Origin: JAQUOA01 sp037443785
GTDB lineage: Bacteria > Bacteroidota > Ignavibacteria > UBA10030 > UBA8401
Reading direction: 5' to 3'
Length of the DNA stretch: 46,084 bases
NCBI GenBank assembly: GCA_037443785.1
Contig: JBBINR010000028.1
Span: 1 to 46,084, forward strand
Part shown: piece by piece, positions 35,888 to 44,247 of the stretch
Numbering within the stretch: the stretch's first letter is position 1
Layout of the letters: the number at the start of each line of letters is the position of its first letter
Made by a program: the position numbers and the translations under genes
The notes under the pieces: model-generated
Told to the model about the DNA's origin: nothing
The model's input: the letters and a program-made list of their open reading frames with translations, nothing else
Database searches by the model: none

Positions 35888-36697
35888 ATGTCAACCAATC
35901 AAGAATTAAAAGAACTCGTAAAAGAAAAATACGGCGAGATCGCCCGTCAATCAAAAGAACAGAATGAAACGTCGTGTTGTGGAAGCAGCTGCGGATGTTC
36001 GACAGTCGACTTTGCTGTCATGGCGGAAGACTATTCAAAACTTTCAGGATATGTTGCGGATGCGGATCTCGGGCTCGGCTGCGGGCTTCCTACAGAATTT
36101 GCTCAGATAAAACAGGGCGACACTGTTGTCGATCTCGGTTCGGGAGCCGGCAACGATGCTTTTGTTGCACGTTCTATCGTCGGAAGTACCGGAAAAATTA
36201 TCGGTGTTGATATGACCGAGGAAATGATTAACAAAGCGCGAGCCAATGCTTTAAAGTTGAATTTTAACAATGTCGAATTTCGATTCGGCGATATTGAGCA
36301 AATGCCGGTTGAAAGCAGTTCTGTCGATGTTGTCGTCAGCAATTGCGTCATGAATCTTGTGCCGAACAAGCAAAAGGCATTTGCCGAAACATTCCGCATT
36401 CTCAAATCAGGCGGGCATTTTTCTATCTCTGATATAGTGTTGAGAGGCGAACTTCCAGAAGCTATCAGGAAAAGTGCTGAATTGTATGCCGGCTGCATTT
36501 CGGGGGCACAACAAATGGATGAATATTTGAATACAATCAAAGCGGCTGGTTTTACAAATATTACAATTCAAAAAGAACGCGTGATCACCATTCCAAATGA
36601 AATTATGCTTCAATTTGTTTCACTCGATCAATTACGTGATCTAAAGAAAAACAACATCGGGATTTTTAGCATCACCGTGTATGCCGATAAGCCATAA
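35888..36697 (+). CDS. arsM: Arsenite methyltransferase ArsM
   Basis: The 269-residue SAM-dependent methyltransferase has VDLGSGAGNDAF as SAM site, a GVDMTEEMI block and the three conserved cysteines for As(III): Cys65 (LGLGCGLPT), Cys153 (SNCVMNL) and Cys203 (YAGCISGA). An N-terminal cluster (Cys30, Cys31, Cys35, Cys37) is also typical. It methylates arsenite to mono- and dimethylated forms in the cytosol. It lies within the arsR-arsM-arsC-acr3 run. Confidence 0.95.
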   Translation: MSTNQELKELVKEKYGEIARQSKEQNETSCCGSSCGCSTVDFAVMAEDYSKLSGYVADADLGLGCGLPTEFAQIKQGDTVVDLGSGAGNDAFVARSIVGSTGKIIGVDMTEEMINKARANALKLNFNNVEFRFGDIEQMPVESSSVDVVVSNCVMNLVPNKQKAFAETFRILKSGGHFSISDIVLRGELPEAIRKSAELYAGCISGAQQMDEYLNTIKAAGFTNITIQKERVITIPNEIMLQFVSLDQLRDLKKNNIGIFSITVYADKP

Positions 36698-36712
36698 TTA
36701 ACACTATCTACA

Positions 36713-37147
36713 ATGCCAAAACGCATTCTTATTCTCTGTACCGGAAACTCCTGCCGCTCTCAAATGGCGGAAGGATTTCTCAAATCATTTGATTCGGCAC
36801 TTGAAGTCGTTTCAGCCGGGACGAAAGCGGCGCCGAAAGTATCTTCCAAAGCAATTCGCGTAATGAAAGAGATTGGAATTGATATCAGCGGCCATTATCC
36901 AAAAACTGTCAATCAATTCCTTTCGCAATCATTTGATTATGTTGTTACGGTGTGTGATAATGCAAAAGAGACATGTCCTGTTTTTATCGGCACTGTTAAA
37001 CACCGTCTGCATATTGGTTTCGACGATCCCGCGGAGGCAACCGGAACGGAAGAAGAAATTCTTGCAGCGTTCCGTCGCGTGCGCGATGAAATAAAAAAAG
37101 ATTTTCATCATTTCTATACGGAACATATTGCAAAGGAAAAACGATGA
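36713..37147 (+). CDS. arsC: Arsenate reductase, thioredoxin-coupled type
   Basis: The 144-residue protein has the low-molecular-weight phosphatase P-loop (Cys9-TGNSC14-RS). Cys81 and Cys88 in VCDNAKETCP form the relay, and Asp105 in FDDPAEATG is the general acid. The Cys9/Cys81/Cys88 spacing fits B. subtilis ArsC. It reduces arsenate to arsenite using thioredoxin. The last bases overlap the acr3 start (ATGA). Confidence 0.96.
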   Translation: MPKRILILCTGNSCRSQMAEGFLKSFDSALEVVSAGTKAAPKVSSKAIRVMKEIGIDISGHYPKTVNQFLSQSFDYVVTVCDNAKETCPVFIGTVKHRLHIGFDDPAEATGTEEEILAAFRRVRDEIKKDFHHFYTEHIAKEKR

Positions 37148-38190
37148 GCACCGTATCCGGTAAACTTTCTTTCTTTGACCGTTATTTAACATTGTGGATT
37201 TTCAGTACCATGTTTGCAGGAGTCGCTGTCGGATCATTCTTTCCCGGCATCGCAAATTTTTGGGACTCGCTCAGCAGCGGAACAACAAATATTCCCATTG
37301 CTGTCGGACTTATTTTGATGATGTATCCTCCGTTGGCAAAAGTAAAATACGAAGAGCTTCCGGTCGTTTTCAAAAATGTAAAGTTGCTTTCTTTATCGTT
37401 GACGCAAAATTGGATTGTCGGCCCGCTGGTAATGTTTTTTCTCGCACTAATTTTCTTGCCTGATAAACCTGAAATGATGATCGGGGTAATTCTCGTAGGA
37501 TTAGCGCGCTGTATTGCCATGGTGCTGGTGTGGAACGATCTTGCAAAGGGAGATTCCGAGCTTGCCGCTGGATTGGTTGCTTTCAACGCAGTCTTTCAAG
37601 TATTTTTCTATTCGGTGTACGCGTATATTTTTATCACCATTCTTCTTCCATTTTTCGGACTCAGCGGCGCATTGGTAAATATTTCTATTAAAGAAATTGC
37701 TGTTACCGTACTAATTTATCTTGGAATTCCTTTCTTTGGCGGGATGATGACACGCACGAGCCTTGTAAAAATTCGAAACAAGGAATGGTATCATCAAAAA
37801 TTCATTCCCAAAATTTCCATCCTCACTCCCATTGCGCTGCTCTTTACCATCTTTGTAATGTTTTCGCTGAAAGGTGAAAAGATTGTTGAGCTTCCGTTGG
37901 ATGTCGTTCGTGTCGCCATTCCATACTTATTTTATTTCGGCGGAATGTTCTTCGTAACATTTTTTATCGCTAAAAAGATGAACTATAGTTACGAAAAATC
38001 TGCAACAACGGCATTTACTGCCGGCAGCAATGATTTTGAACTTGCTATTGCCGTAGCGGTGGCGGTTTTCGGGATCAATTCTCAGGTTGCTTTTGCAACG
38101 GTCATCGGTCCGCTGGTAGAAGTGCCGGTATTGATCAGCTTAGTAAATGTTTCTTTATGGTTTAAAAAGAAATTTTTTCAAACCGCATAA
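37144..38190 (+). CDS. acr3: Arsenite efflux permease ACR3
   Basis: The 348-residue membrane protein has about ten hydrophobic helices. The conserved Cys sits in GLARCIAMVLVWN, and GSNDFELAIAVAVAVFG near residue 295 is the second family signature. It exports As(III) using the proton gradient. It is coupled to arsC and ends the operon. Confidence 0.96.
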   Translation: MSTVSGKLSFFDRYLTLWIFSTMFAGVAVGSFFPGIANFWDSLSSGTTNIPIAVGLILMMYPPLAKVKYEELPVVFKNVKLLSLSLTQNWIVGPLVMFFLALIFLPDKPEMMIGVILVGLARCIAMVLVWNDLAKGDSELAAGLVAFNAVFQVFFYSVYAYIFITILLPFFGLSGALVNISIKEIAVTVLIYLGIPFFGGMMTRTSLVKIRNKEWYHQKFIPKISILTPIALLFTIFVMFSLKGEKIVELPLDVVRVAIPYLFYFGGMFFVTFFIAKKMNYSYEKSATTAFTAGSNDFELAIAVAVAVFGINSQVAFATVIGPLVEVPVLISLVNVSLWFKKKFFQTA

Positions 38191-38231
38191 CATTCCTCTC
38201 CTCTCGCGGAAGATTTCACTATATTGTTGCC

Positions 38232-38918
38232 ATGTTCATTACCGAACGTAAAAAGCTTCTTCTCGAAGCGCAACAAAATGCGGAAAAACTTTTCAGCGAA
38301 GCCGAACAGCGCGGTTTAATTATTCCGGGGAAAAATGAAAAGACATTGAACAACGAGATGTACGAACTCGCGTTTGAGATGTTCGGCATCCGCAAATACT
38401 GGCACAAACGAATTGTCCGCGCTGGAAAAAATACTCTTCTTCCGTATAAAGAAAATCCTCCCGATTTAATAATTCAATCAAACGATATTTTGTTTTTCGA
38501 TTTTGGCCCAGTTTTCGAAGAATGGGAAGCGGATGTTGGAAGAACTTACGTTCTTGGCACCGATGAACGAAAGCATAAATTAAAGGCTGATATCGAATCT
38601 GCATGGTATGAAGGAAAGAAATATTTTGATGCGAATATTTCGGAGTTAACCGGTGCAAAGTTCTATCAATATATCTCATCGCTTGCACTAAAATACGGAT
38701 GGGGGTTTGGTAATATCCACTGCGGGCATTTGATCGGAAATTTTCCGCACGAAATTATTCAAGGCGATGAAAAGAAAAATTATTTTCATCCTGATAATCA
38801 TTTCCTTGTGAGTGATCCAGATGATCATGGCAATCCTCGCGATTGGATTTTAGAAATTCATTTTATCGACAAAGAGCGACAATTCGGAGGATTTTTTGAA
38901 CAATTGGTGACTGCCTAA
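38232..38918 (+). CDS. M24-family metallopeptidase, catalytic domain only
   Basis: The 228-residue protein has a pita-bread fold with metal ligands visible as Asp in DILFFDFGP and EADVGRTY, His in CGHLIGNFPHE, Glu in WILEIHFID and Glu in FFEQL. It lacks the N-terminal creatinase/prolidase domain. It has no signal peptide. It could be an X-Pro-type or other aminopeptidase; the substrate is open. The peptidoglycan amidase gene follows at three bases. Confidence 0.85.
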   Translation: MFITERKKLLLEAQQNAEKLFSEAEQRGLIIPGKNEKTLNNEMYELAFEMFGIRKYWHKRIVRAGKNTLLPYKENPPDLIIQSNDILFFDFGPVFEEWEADVGRTYVLGTDERKHKLKADIESAWYEGKKYFDANISELTGAKFYQYISSLALKYGWGFGNIHCGHLIGNFPHEIIQGDEKKNYFHPDNHFLVSDPDDHGNPRDWILEIHFIDKERQFGGFFEQLVTA

Positions 38919-38921
38919 CGC

Positions 38922-39554
38922 ATGAAAAAAATTATTATCTCTTTCACTTTGTTTCTTGCGTCTTTATTGATGAGTTGTTCATCATCAAAAGAATTTTCCA
39001 TTCAATCGTTTGAAGAATCGATAATCTCTGCCGCTCAATGGGGAGGCACACCCGCCATTGATTCTCTCGCTAAAAAACATACCATCACGCACATTACACT
39101 GCATCATCAAGGCGAACCGTTTCCCGAAGGGAAAGATCCGATTCAATATTTGCGCACATTGCAACATTGGTCGCGAAGAGAAAAACATTGGATTGATATT
39201 CCCTATCATTTCATCATCGATCTTGATGGAAAAGTGTATGAAGGACGAAATATCAATTATGCCGGTGATACCAATACTGAATACGATCCGACGGGCCATG
39301 CACTGATTGAAGTTGTTGGGAATTTCGAGGAGGTTGAACCGAATGAAAAACAACTTAGCGCCGTCGTCAACGTCATGACATGGCTTGCAAAAAAATATTC
39401 AGTCCCTGTTGACTCCATTCGCGCGCACAAAGATTATTCTTCCAAAACTGTCTGTCCCGGAAAAAATTTATACCAGTATATCGAGAATGGATATTTCCGG
39501 GAAAAAGTCAGCGCACAATTAACTAAAATACTTAGCATGCAACATGAACATTGA
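38922..39554 (+). CDS. Lipoprotein N-acetylmuramoyl-L-alanine amidase (amidase_2/PGRP fold)
   Basis: The 210-residue protein has a lipobox (LLMSCSS). Zinc ligands of the PGRP-like amidase are visible: His in ITLHHQG, His in IRAHKDY and Cys in TVCPGKNLY. The mid-domain has IPYHFIIDLDGKVYEGR and HALIEVVGNFEE. It cleaves the stem peptide from muramic acid. It overlaps the next gene by 11 bases, a T9SS-sorted GH3 enzyme, so the two probably act on the same polymer. Confidence 0.9.
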   Translation: MKKIIISFTLFLASLLMSCSSSKEFSIQSFEESIISAAQWGGTPAIDSLAKKHTITHITLHHQGEPFPEGKDPIQYLRTLQHWSRREKHWIDIPYHFIIDLDGKVYEGRNINYAGDTNTEYDPTGHALIEVVGNFEEVEPNEKQLSAVVNVMTWLAKKYSVPVDSIRAHKDYSSKTVCPGKNLYQYIENGYFREKVSAQLTKILSMQHEH

Positions 39555-40920
39555 AACCTCCTGGTATCGCATTTTCATTTTTTGTTTCTATCTTCTCGGC
39601 TTCTCTTTAAATCTCATTTCACAAACAACCCTTGAACAAAAAATTGCACAGATGGTGATGGTTGGTTTTACCGGAACGACCATCCCCGAATCGTTGAAGG
39701 TTGATCTTTCACAGCGCGGACTCGGCGGAGTAATTTTGTTTGCCGCAAACATTACCGATCCCCAGCAAGTGAAATCGTTAACAACAAGCTTGCAGAGCAA
39801 TGCAGCGTCACATTTGCTTATTGCCGTCGATCAAGAAGGAGGAAAAGTTGCGCGATTCAGTGCGGCAAATGGATTTGCATCCACTCCGACCGCATATCAT
39901 TTAGGAACAACCATCAATCGTGAAGATTCGACTCGCACAGCAGCGGCGATGATGGCGGGATGGCTTCAACAATCCGGAATCAACATCGATTTAGCGCCGG
40001 TCGCTGATGTGAACGTAAATCCTGAAAGTCCTGCGATTGGAAAAAAAGAACGAAGCTTTTCAAAAGATCCGGATTCAGTGAGCCGTCATATCGGATGGTT
40101 CATTGAAGAGTTCCATAAGAAAAAAATTGTTACGACGTTAAAACATTTTCCCGGACACGGAAGCGCAACAGTCGATTCGCATCTCGGCTTTACCAATATC
40201 ACGTCAACATGGTCTAAGGCCGAATTGATTCCGTTTCAATCTGCCATCGATCGCGGACTCGCAGACCTCATCATGATCGGACATTTGTATAATGCCACCA
40301 TTGATTCGCAATATCCTGCGTCGCTGTCGTATAACGCTGTGCAAAAATTGCTGCGTGATTCGCTTCATTTTTCCGGCGTCGTCATCAGCGATGCGTTATT
40401 CATGAATGCCATTTCTCAAAATTATCAATTCGACGAGGCGCTGGAGCTTTGCGTGAAATCGGGAACAGATATACTTCTTTTCAGTACGAGTATTTATAAC
40501 AACCAATCGTTGACAGCGTATATTGTTAATTCAATTTCGCAAAAAGTGCGCGACGGAATTATTGCAGAAAAAATTATTGATTCTGCGTACAGCCGCATTC
40601 AGCGATTGAAACAAAGCATCATTACTAACGCATCGATCGCTTTGAGGCAGATTCCATCATCAACACAATTGATGCAAAATTATCCTAACCCGTTCAATCC
40701 AGTGACAACAATTAATTATCAGCTTTCTGCAACTGGAAACGTGACGGTATCTATCTATGATGTCCTTGGCAAAAAAATTGCAATATTGGTGAACGGAGAA
40801 CAATCGGCGGGGATACATTCTGTGCAATTTGACGGATCAAAGCTTTCTAGTGGGATGTATTTTTATACAATGCAAACGACTAATTATGCTTCGGTAAAGA
40901 AGATGCTGATTATTAAATAA
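39544..40920 (+). CDS. Secreted GH3 beta-N-acetylhexosaminidase (NagZ-like) with T9SS tail
   Basis: The 458-residue protein has a signal peptide (hydrophobic IFIFCFYLLGFSLNLISQ) and a GH3 domain with AVDQEGGKVARF, IDLAPVADVNVNP, TLKHFPGHGSATVDSHLG (NagZ catalytic loop with the His/Asp pair) and VVISDALFM (nucleophile Asp). A T9SS type A domain ends it (MQNYPNPFNPVTTI, YDVLGKKIAIL, ending KKMLIIK). NagZ itself is cytoplasmic, so this one is probably exported to the surface. It overlaps the amidase gene by 11 bases. Confidence 0.9.
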   Translation: MNIETSWYRIFIFCFYLLGFSLNLISQTTLEQKIAQMVMVGFTGTTIPESLKVDLSQRGLGGVILFAANITDPQQVKSLTTSLQSNAASHLLIAVDQEGGKVARFSAANGFASTPTAYHLGTTINREDSTRTAAAMMAGWLQQSGINIDLAPVADVNVNPESPAIGKKERSFSKDPDSVSRHIGWFIEEFHKKKIVTTLKHFPGHGSATVDSHLGFTNITSTWSKAELIPFQSAIDRGLADLIMIGHLYNATIDSQYPASLSYNAVQKLLRDSLHFSGVVISDALFMNAISQNYQFDEALELCVKSGTDILLFSTSIYNNQSLTAYIVNSISQKVRDGIIAEKIIDSAYSRIQRLKQSIITNASIALRQIPSSTQLMQNYPNPFNPVTTINYQLSATGNVTVSIYDVLGKKIAILVNGEQSAGIHSVQFDGSKLSSGMYFYTMQTTNYASVKKMLIIK

Positions 40921-40996
40921 TTTTCATTTCAATTCTCCCACCAAAGATGATGGTGGAATTTCATTAAATTTTTTGTATATTGGTTTAGTCATTTGA

Positions 40997-41027
40997 ACGT
41001 CCCGAGCCGCAATTCGGGACGTTTTTT
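40997..41027 (+). terminator. Intrinsic terminator after the GH3 gene
   Basis: ACGTCCCGA (40997-41005) pairs with TCGGGACGT (41014-41022) over an 8-base loop, followed by six T. A weaker hairpin (CCACCA/TGGTGG) lies at 40938-40956. Confidence 0.9.
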
Positions 41028-41124
41028 ATTATAGATTTGTTCTCCTTCCGGGACGCACAACAAACTATTTTCAATATTTCTTAGCATTTTCGCGCTTTTG
41101 CGTGAAGATATTTCAAAGGATTTT

Positions 41125-42972
41125 ATGATTCAGCAAAGCAATATCCGCAACATCGCAATTATCGCGCACGTTGACCACGGCAAGACAACGTTGGTTGATC
41201 AACTGTTACGTCAAACCGGAACATTCCGCGAAAACCAGCAAGTAGAAACACGCGTGATGGATTCGAACGCGCAGGAAAAAGAACGCGGTATTACTATTCT
41301 CGCAAAGAACACTGCCGTTTTTTACACCGACAAAAAGACAAAAGAAAAATATAAGATCAATATTGTCGATACCCCCGGCCACTCTGATTTTGCCGGTGAA
41401 GTAGAACGCACATTAAAGATGGTTGACGGCGTGTTGTTGCTCGTCGATGCGTCCGAAGGTCCGCTGCCCGGAACAAAATTCGTTCTTAAAAAATCTCTTG
41501 ATTTGAATCTTCAGCCGATCGTTGTCATTAATAAGATCGATCGTAAAGATGCGCGGCCGCATGAAGTGTTGGATGAAGTGTTCGAATTATTTCTTTCACT
41601 CGGAGCAAATGATCAGCAATTGGATTTCCCAACGATCTATGCAATCTCCAAACAAGGAATTGCAAAGCGTGAATTAGAAGAAGAAGGAACATCTCTCGAA
41701 CCGTTGTTTGAATCCATCGTCGCAAAAGTTCCGGCACCATCAGGTAAATCTGATGAGCCCTTCCAAATGCTCGTAACAACGATCGATTATAACGATTATC
41801 TTGGTCGTCTTGGGATAGGAAAAGTTCACCGCGGAATCATCCGCATGGGCGGACAAATGGAAGTGATTCACCGCGACGGTTCAAAAGAAGATGCGCGAGT
41901 CACAAAAATTTATACGTTTGAGGGGTTGAAACGGATTGAAGTCGACGAAGCATCGGTTGGAGATATTATCGCCATCAGCGGCATGGAAGATGTTGACATC
42001 GGCGAAACGATCGTCGATGCCGCTGATCCAACTCCTCTTCCCTTCGTTGCAATTGAAGAACCAACGTTGTCGATGAATTTTGTCGTGAACAATTCTCCGT
42101 TTGCCGGCCTCGACGGAAAATATGTAACAACGCGAAATCTTCAAGAGCGATTAATGAGAGAACTTCGCTCGAATGTCAGTCTGCAAGTTGAATTAACCGA
42201 CTCGCCCGATATTTTCAGAGTGAGCGGCCGCGGCGAACTTCATCTTGGTGTTTTGATCGAAAATATGCGCCGTGAAGGATATGAACTTCAAGTATCGCGT
42301 CCTGAAGTAATTTACAAACGGATCGACGACGTTTTGTGTGAACCGATCGAGCATGTCATTATCGATGTGCCGGATGAATTCACGGGAACGGTTATTGAGA
42401 ATCTTGGCAAACGAAAAGGCGAGATGAAAAACATGATCTCGTCCAATGGCAATACACGATTGGAATTTTTTGTTCCGGCCCGCGGCTTGATCGGATTCCG
42501 AAACGAATTTATGACACAGACAAAAGGAACGGGCATTCTGCATCATAATTTTCAGGGCTATGAACCGTTTAAAGGAGAATTATCACATCGGACACGCGGC
42601 GCTTTGGTTGCAATGGAAACAGGCGAAGCGGTCGCGTATGGAATGTTCAAGCTGCAGGAACGCTCCGAATTTTTTGTTGAGCCCGGAACAAAAGTGTATG
42701 CCGGCATGATCGTCGGTGAAAATTCACGTGAGGGCGATATGACGGTGAACGTGTGCAAAGCAAAACAGCTTACCAACATGCGCGCATCCGGATCTGATGA
42801 AGCTGTTCGCCTTGAACCGCCGCGGTTGATGACACTTGAACAGGCAATTGAATGGATCGGCGACGACGAGTATGTTGAAGTCACGCCGAACAGCATTCGT
42901 CTTCGGAAAAAATATCTCGACCACAACGAGCGAAACAGGATGTCGAAGAAAAAAGCATCAGTAGAAGAATAA
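41125..42972 (+). CDS. typA: Ribosome-associated GTPase TypA/BipA
   Basis: The 615-residue GTPase has G1 AHVDHGKTTL, G2 ERGITI, G3 DTPGHSDF and G4 NKIDRKDARP. The C-terminal part has SGRGELHLGVLIENMRREGYE and the BipA-specific ARGLIGFRNEFMTQT and NVCKAKQLTNMRASGSDE. It binds the ribosome and supports assembly and stress adaptation. The ATG at 41125 behind AAAGGA is preferred over one 27 bases upstream. Confidence 0.97.
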   Translation: MIQQSNIRNIAIIAHVDHGKTTLVDQLLRQTGTFRENQQVETRVMDSNAQEKERGITILAKNTAVFYTDKKTKEKYKINIVDTPGHSDFAGEVERTLKMVDGVLLLVDASEGPLPGTKFVLKKSLDLNLQPIVVINKIDRKDARPHEVLDEVFELFLSLGANDQQLDFPTIYAISKQGIAKRELEEEGTSLEPLFESIVAKVPAPSGKSDEPFQMLVTTIDYNDYLGRLGIGKVHRGIIRMGGQMEVIHRDGSKEDARVTKIYTFEGLKRIEVDEASVGDIIAISGMEDVDIGETIVDAADPTPLPFVAIEEPTLSMNFVVNNSPFAGLDGKYVTTRNLQERLMRELRSNVSLQVELTDSPDIFRVSGRGELHLGVLIENMRREGYELQVSRPEVIYKRIDDVLCEPIEHVIIDVPDEFTGTVIENLGKRKGEMKNMISSNGNTRLEFFVPARGLIGFRNEFMTQTKGTGILHHNFQGYEPFKGELSHRTRGALVAMETGEAVAYGMFKLQERSEFFVEPGTKVYAGMIVGENSREGDMTVNVCKAKQLTNMRASGSDEAVRLEPPRLMTLEQAIEWIGDDEYVEVTPNSIRLRKKYLDHNERNRMSKKKASVEE

Positions 42973-42994
42973 ATGAGGTTTCATTTTCGCTTAC

Positions 42995-43030
42995 AAGCCT
43001 GACAGGTTTTAATACTTGTCAGGCTTTTTT
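42995..43030 (+). terminator. Intrinsic terminator of typA
   Basis: AAGCCTGACA (42995-43004) pairs with TGTCAGGCTT (43017-43026) over a 12-base loop, and T residues continue to 43030. It lies 22 bases after the typA stop. Confidence 0.9.
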
Positions 43031-43071
43031 GTTTTCTGGAGTTCCAATCAATTTCAGCGTATCTTTACCGC

Positions 43072-44247
43072 ATGGAACTGACATTCGCTAATATTGCGCT
43101 TATTGTTGCCGCTTCACAAGCATTCTTACTTTCTCTCCTTATCTTTCAAAAACATCGAGCGGTATTTGCCAATCGGTTTCTTGCATTGTTGATGATGTGC
43201 TACACAATCATCCTGCTCCATTTGTTGTTTCAGGATACCGGCATCTACCGGCGATTTACGTTTCTTTTTATCATCGTCGGAACGCCGCTTGTTGCCGCGC
43301 AACTGCAATACCTTTACACAAAATATTTGTTAAACAGAGCAAAAGAATTTTGGCACCGCGACTGGCTTCACATGCTGCCGTTTGCAGTTTTTGAAATCGG
43401 AATTATCATTGCTATGCTTTCCGGTGCGGTAGATTTTTCCGAATCGATAAATGCCGATCCGACAACCACTCCGATTTTCTTTAGAGTTTTCGATTGGATA
43501 TTGATTGCGCAGGGAACAATCTATATGACAACCGGGTACAGATTGATTGTTCATTACAACCGGCATGTAAAAGATGTTGTTTCTTCCGTTGAGCACGTGC
43601 AGATGAACTGGCTCCGGAATATTACCTTTGCAGGAATTTCTGCGTGGACACTGTTTTTTATTGAAGATGTGCTGTTGATGCAGGGAATCAATCTCTCTAA
43701 TTTTATTCTTTCCTCTTCCGTCTTTGCAATTTATGTGTACGCAATGGGATTTATCGGATTGACGAAATCGGAAATCTTTGCTTCGCCCGATGTTGAAGAA
43801 ACGATGCATCAGATTTCCGAAATTGAAAACGAAAAAGTTGATGAATCGTTCAATACAAAATATGAAAAGTCCGGGCTTTCGGCAGAAACAGCGCAGGAGT
43901 ATGTTGCTCAACTGCTTGCGTTGATGGAAAAAGAAAAACCGTACACCAATCCGTCACTCACACTGGGACAGCTTGCCGAAAAACTTTTCATCACACCGCA
44001 CAATCTTTCCGAAGTAATCAACACGCAGTTAAAAAAGAATTTCTACGATTTTGTGAACACATATCGCATCGAACAAATTAAAAAGGATCTTGCAAATCCC
44101 TCAAAACAAAACTTGAAAATCCTTTCCATTGCATTCGATGCGGGTTTTAATTCCAAGGCAACCTTCAATACACTTTTCAAAGCACAGATCGGAAAGACAC
44201 CGTCGGAGTATAGAAAAAGCGTGTCGCAAATTGCAACTGAAGAATGA
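43072..44247 (+). CDS. Membrane-anchored AraC-family regulator
   Basis: The 391-residue protein starts with about seven hydrophobic helices (residues 5-235), then a soluble AraC-type double helix-turn-helix: LTLGQLAEKLFITPHNLSEVIN and LKILSIAFDAGFNSKATFN with KTPSEYRKS. It combines a membrane sensor with a DNA-binding domain in one protein. Its stop overlaps the start of the GH5 gene (ATGA), so control of cellulase expression or shared response is likely. Confidence 0.9.
   Translation: MELTFANIALIVAASQAFLLSLLIFQKHRAVFANRFLALLMMCYTIILLHLLFQDTGIYRRFTFLFIIVGTPLVAAQLQYLYTKYLLNRAKEFWHRDWLHMLPFAVFEIGIIIAMLSGAVDFSESINADPTTTPIFFRVFDWILIAQGTIYMTTGYRLIVHYNRHVKDVVSSVEHVQMNWLRNITFAGISAWTLFFIEDVLLMQGINLSNFILSSSVFAIYVYAMGFIGLTKSEIFASPDVEETMHQISEIENEKVDESFNTKYEKSGLSAETAQEYVAQLLALMEKEKPYTNPSLTLGQLAEKLFITPHNLSEVINTQLKKNFYDFVNTYRIEQIKKDLANPSKQNLKILSIAFDAGFNSKATFNTLFKAQIGKTPSEYRKSVSQIATEE

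Noticed and set aside
43330..43911. Open frame of 193 codons opposite the AraC regulator
   Set aside because: Low-complexity Cys/Arg/Asn-rich translation, fully antisense to a clear gene.
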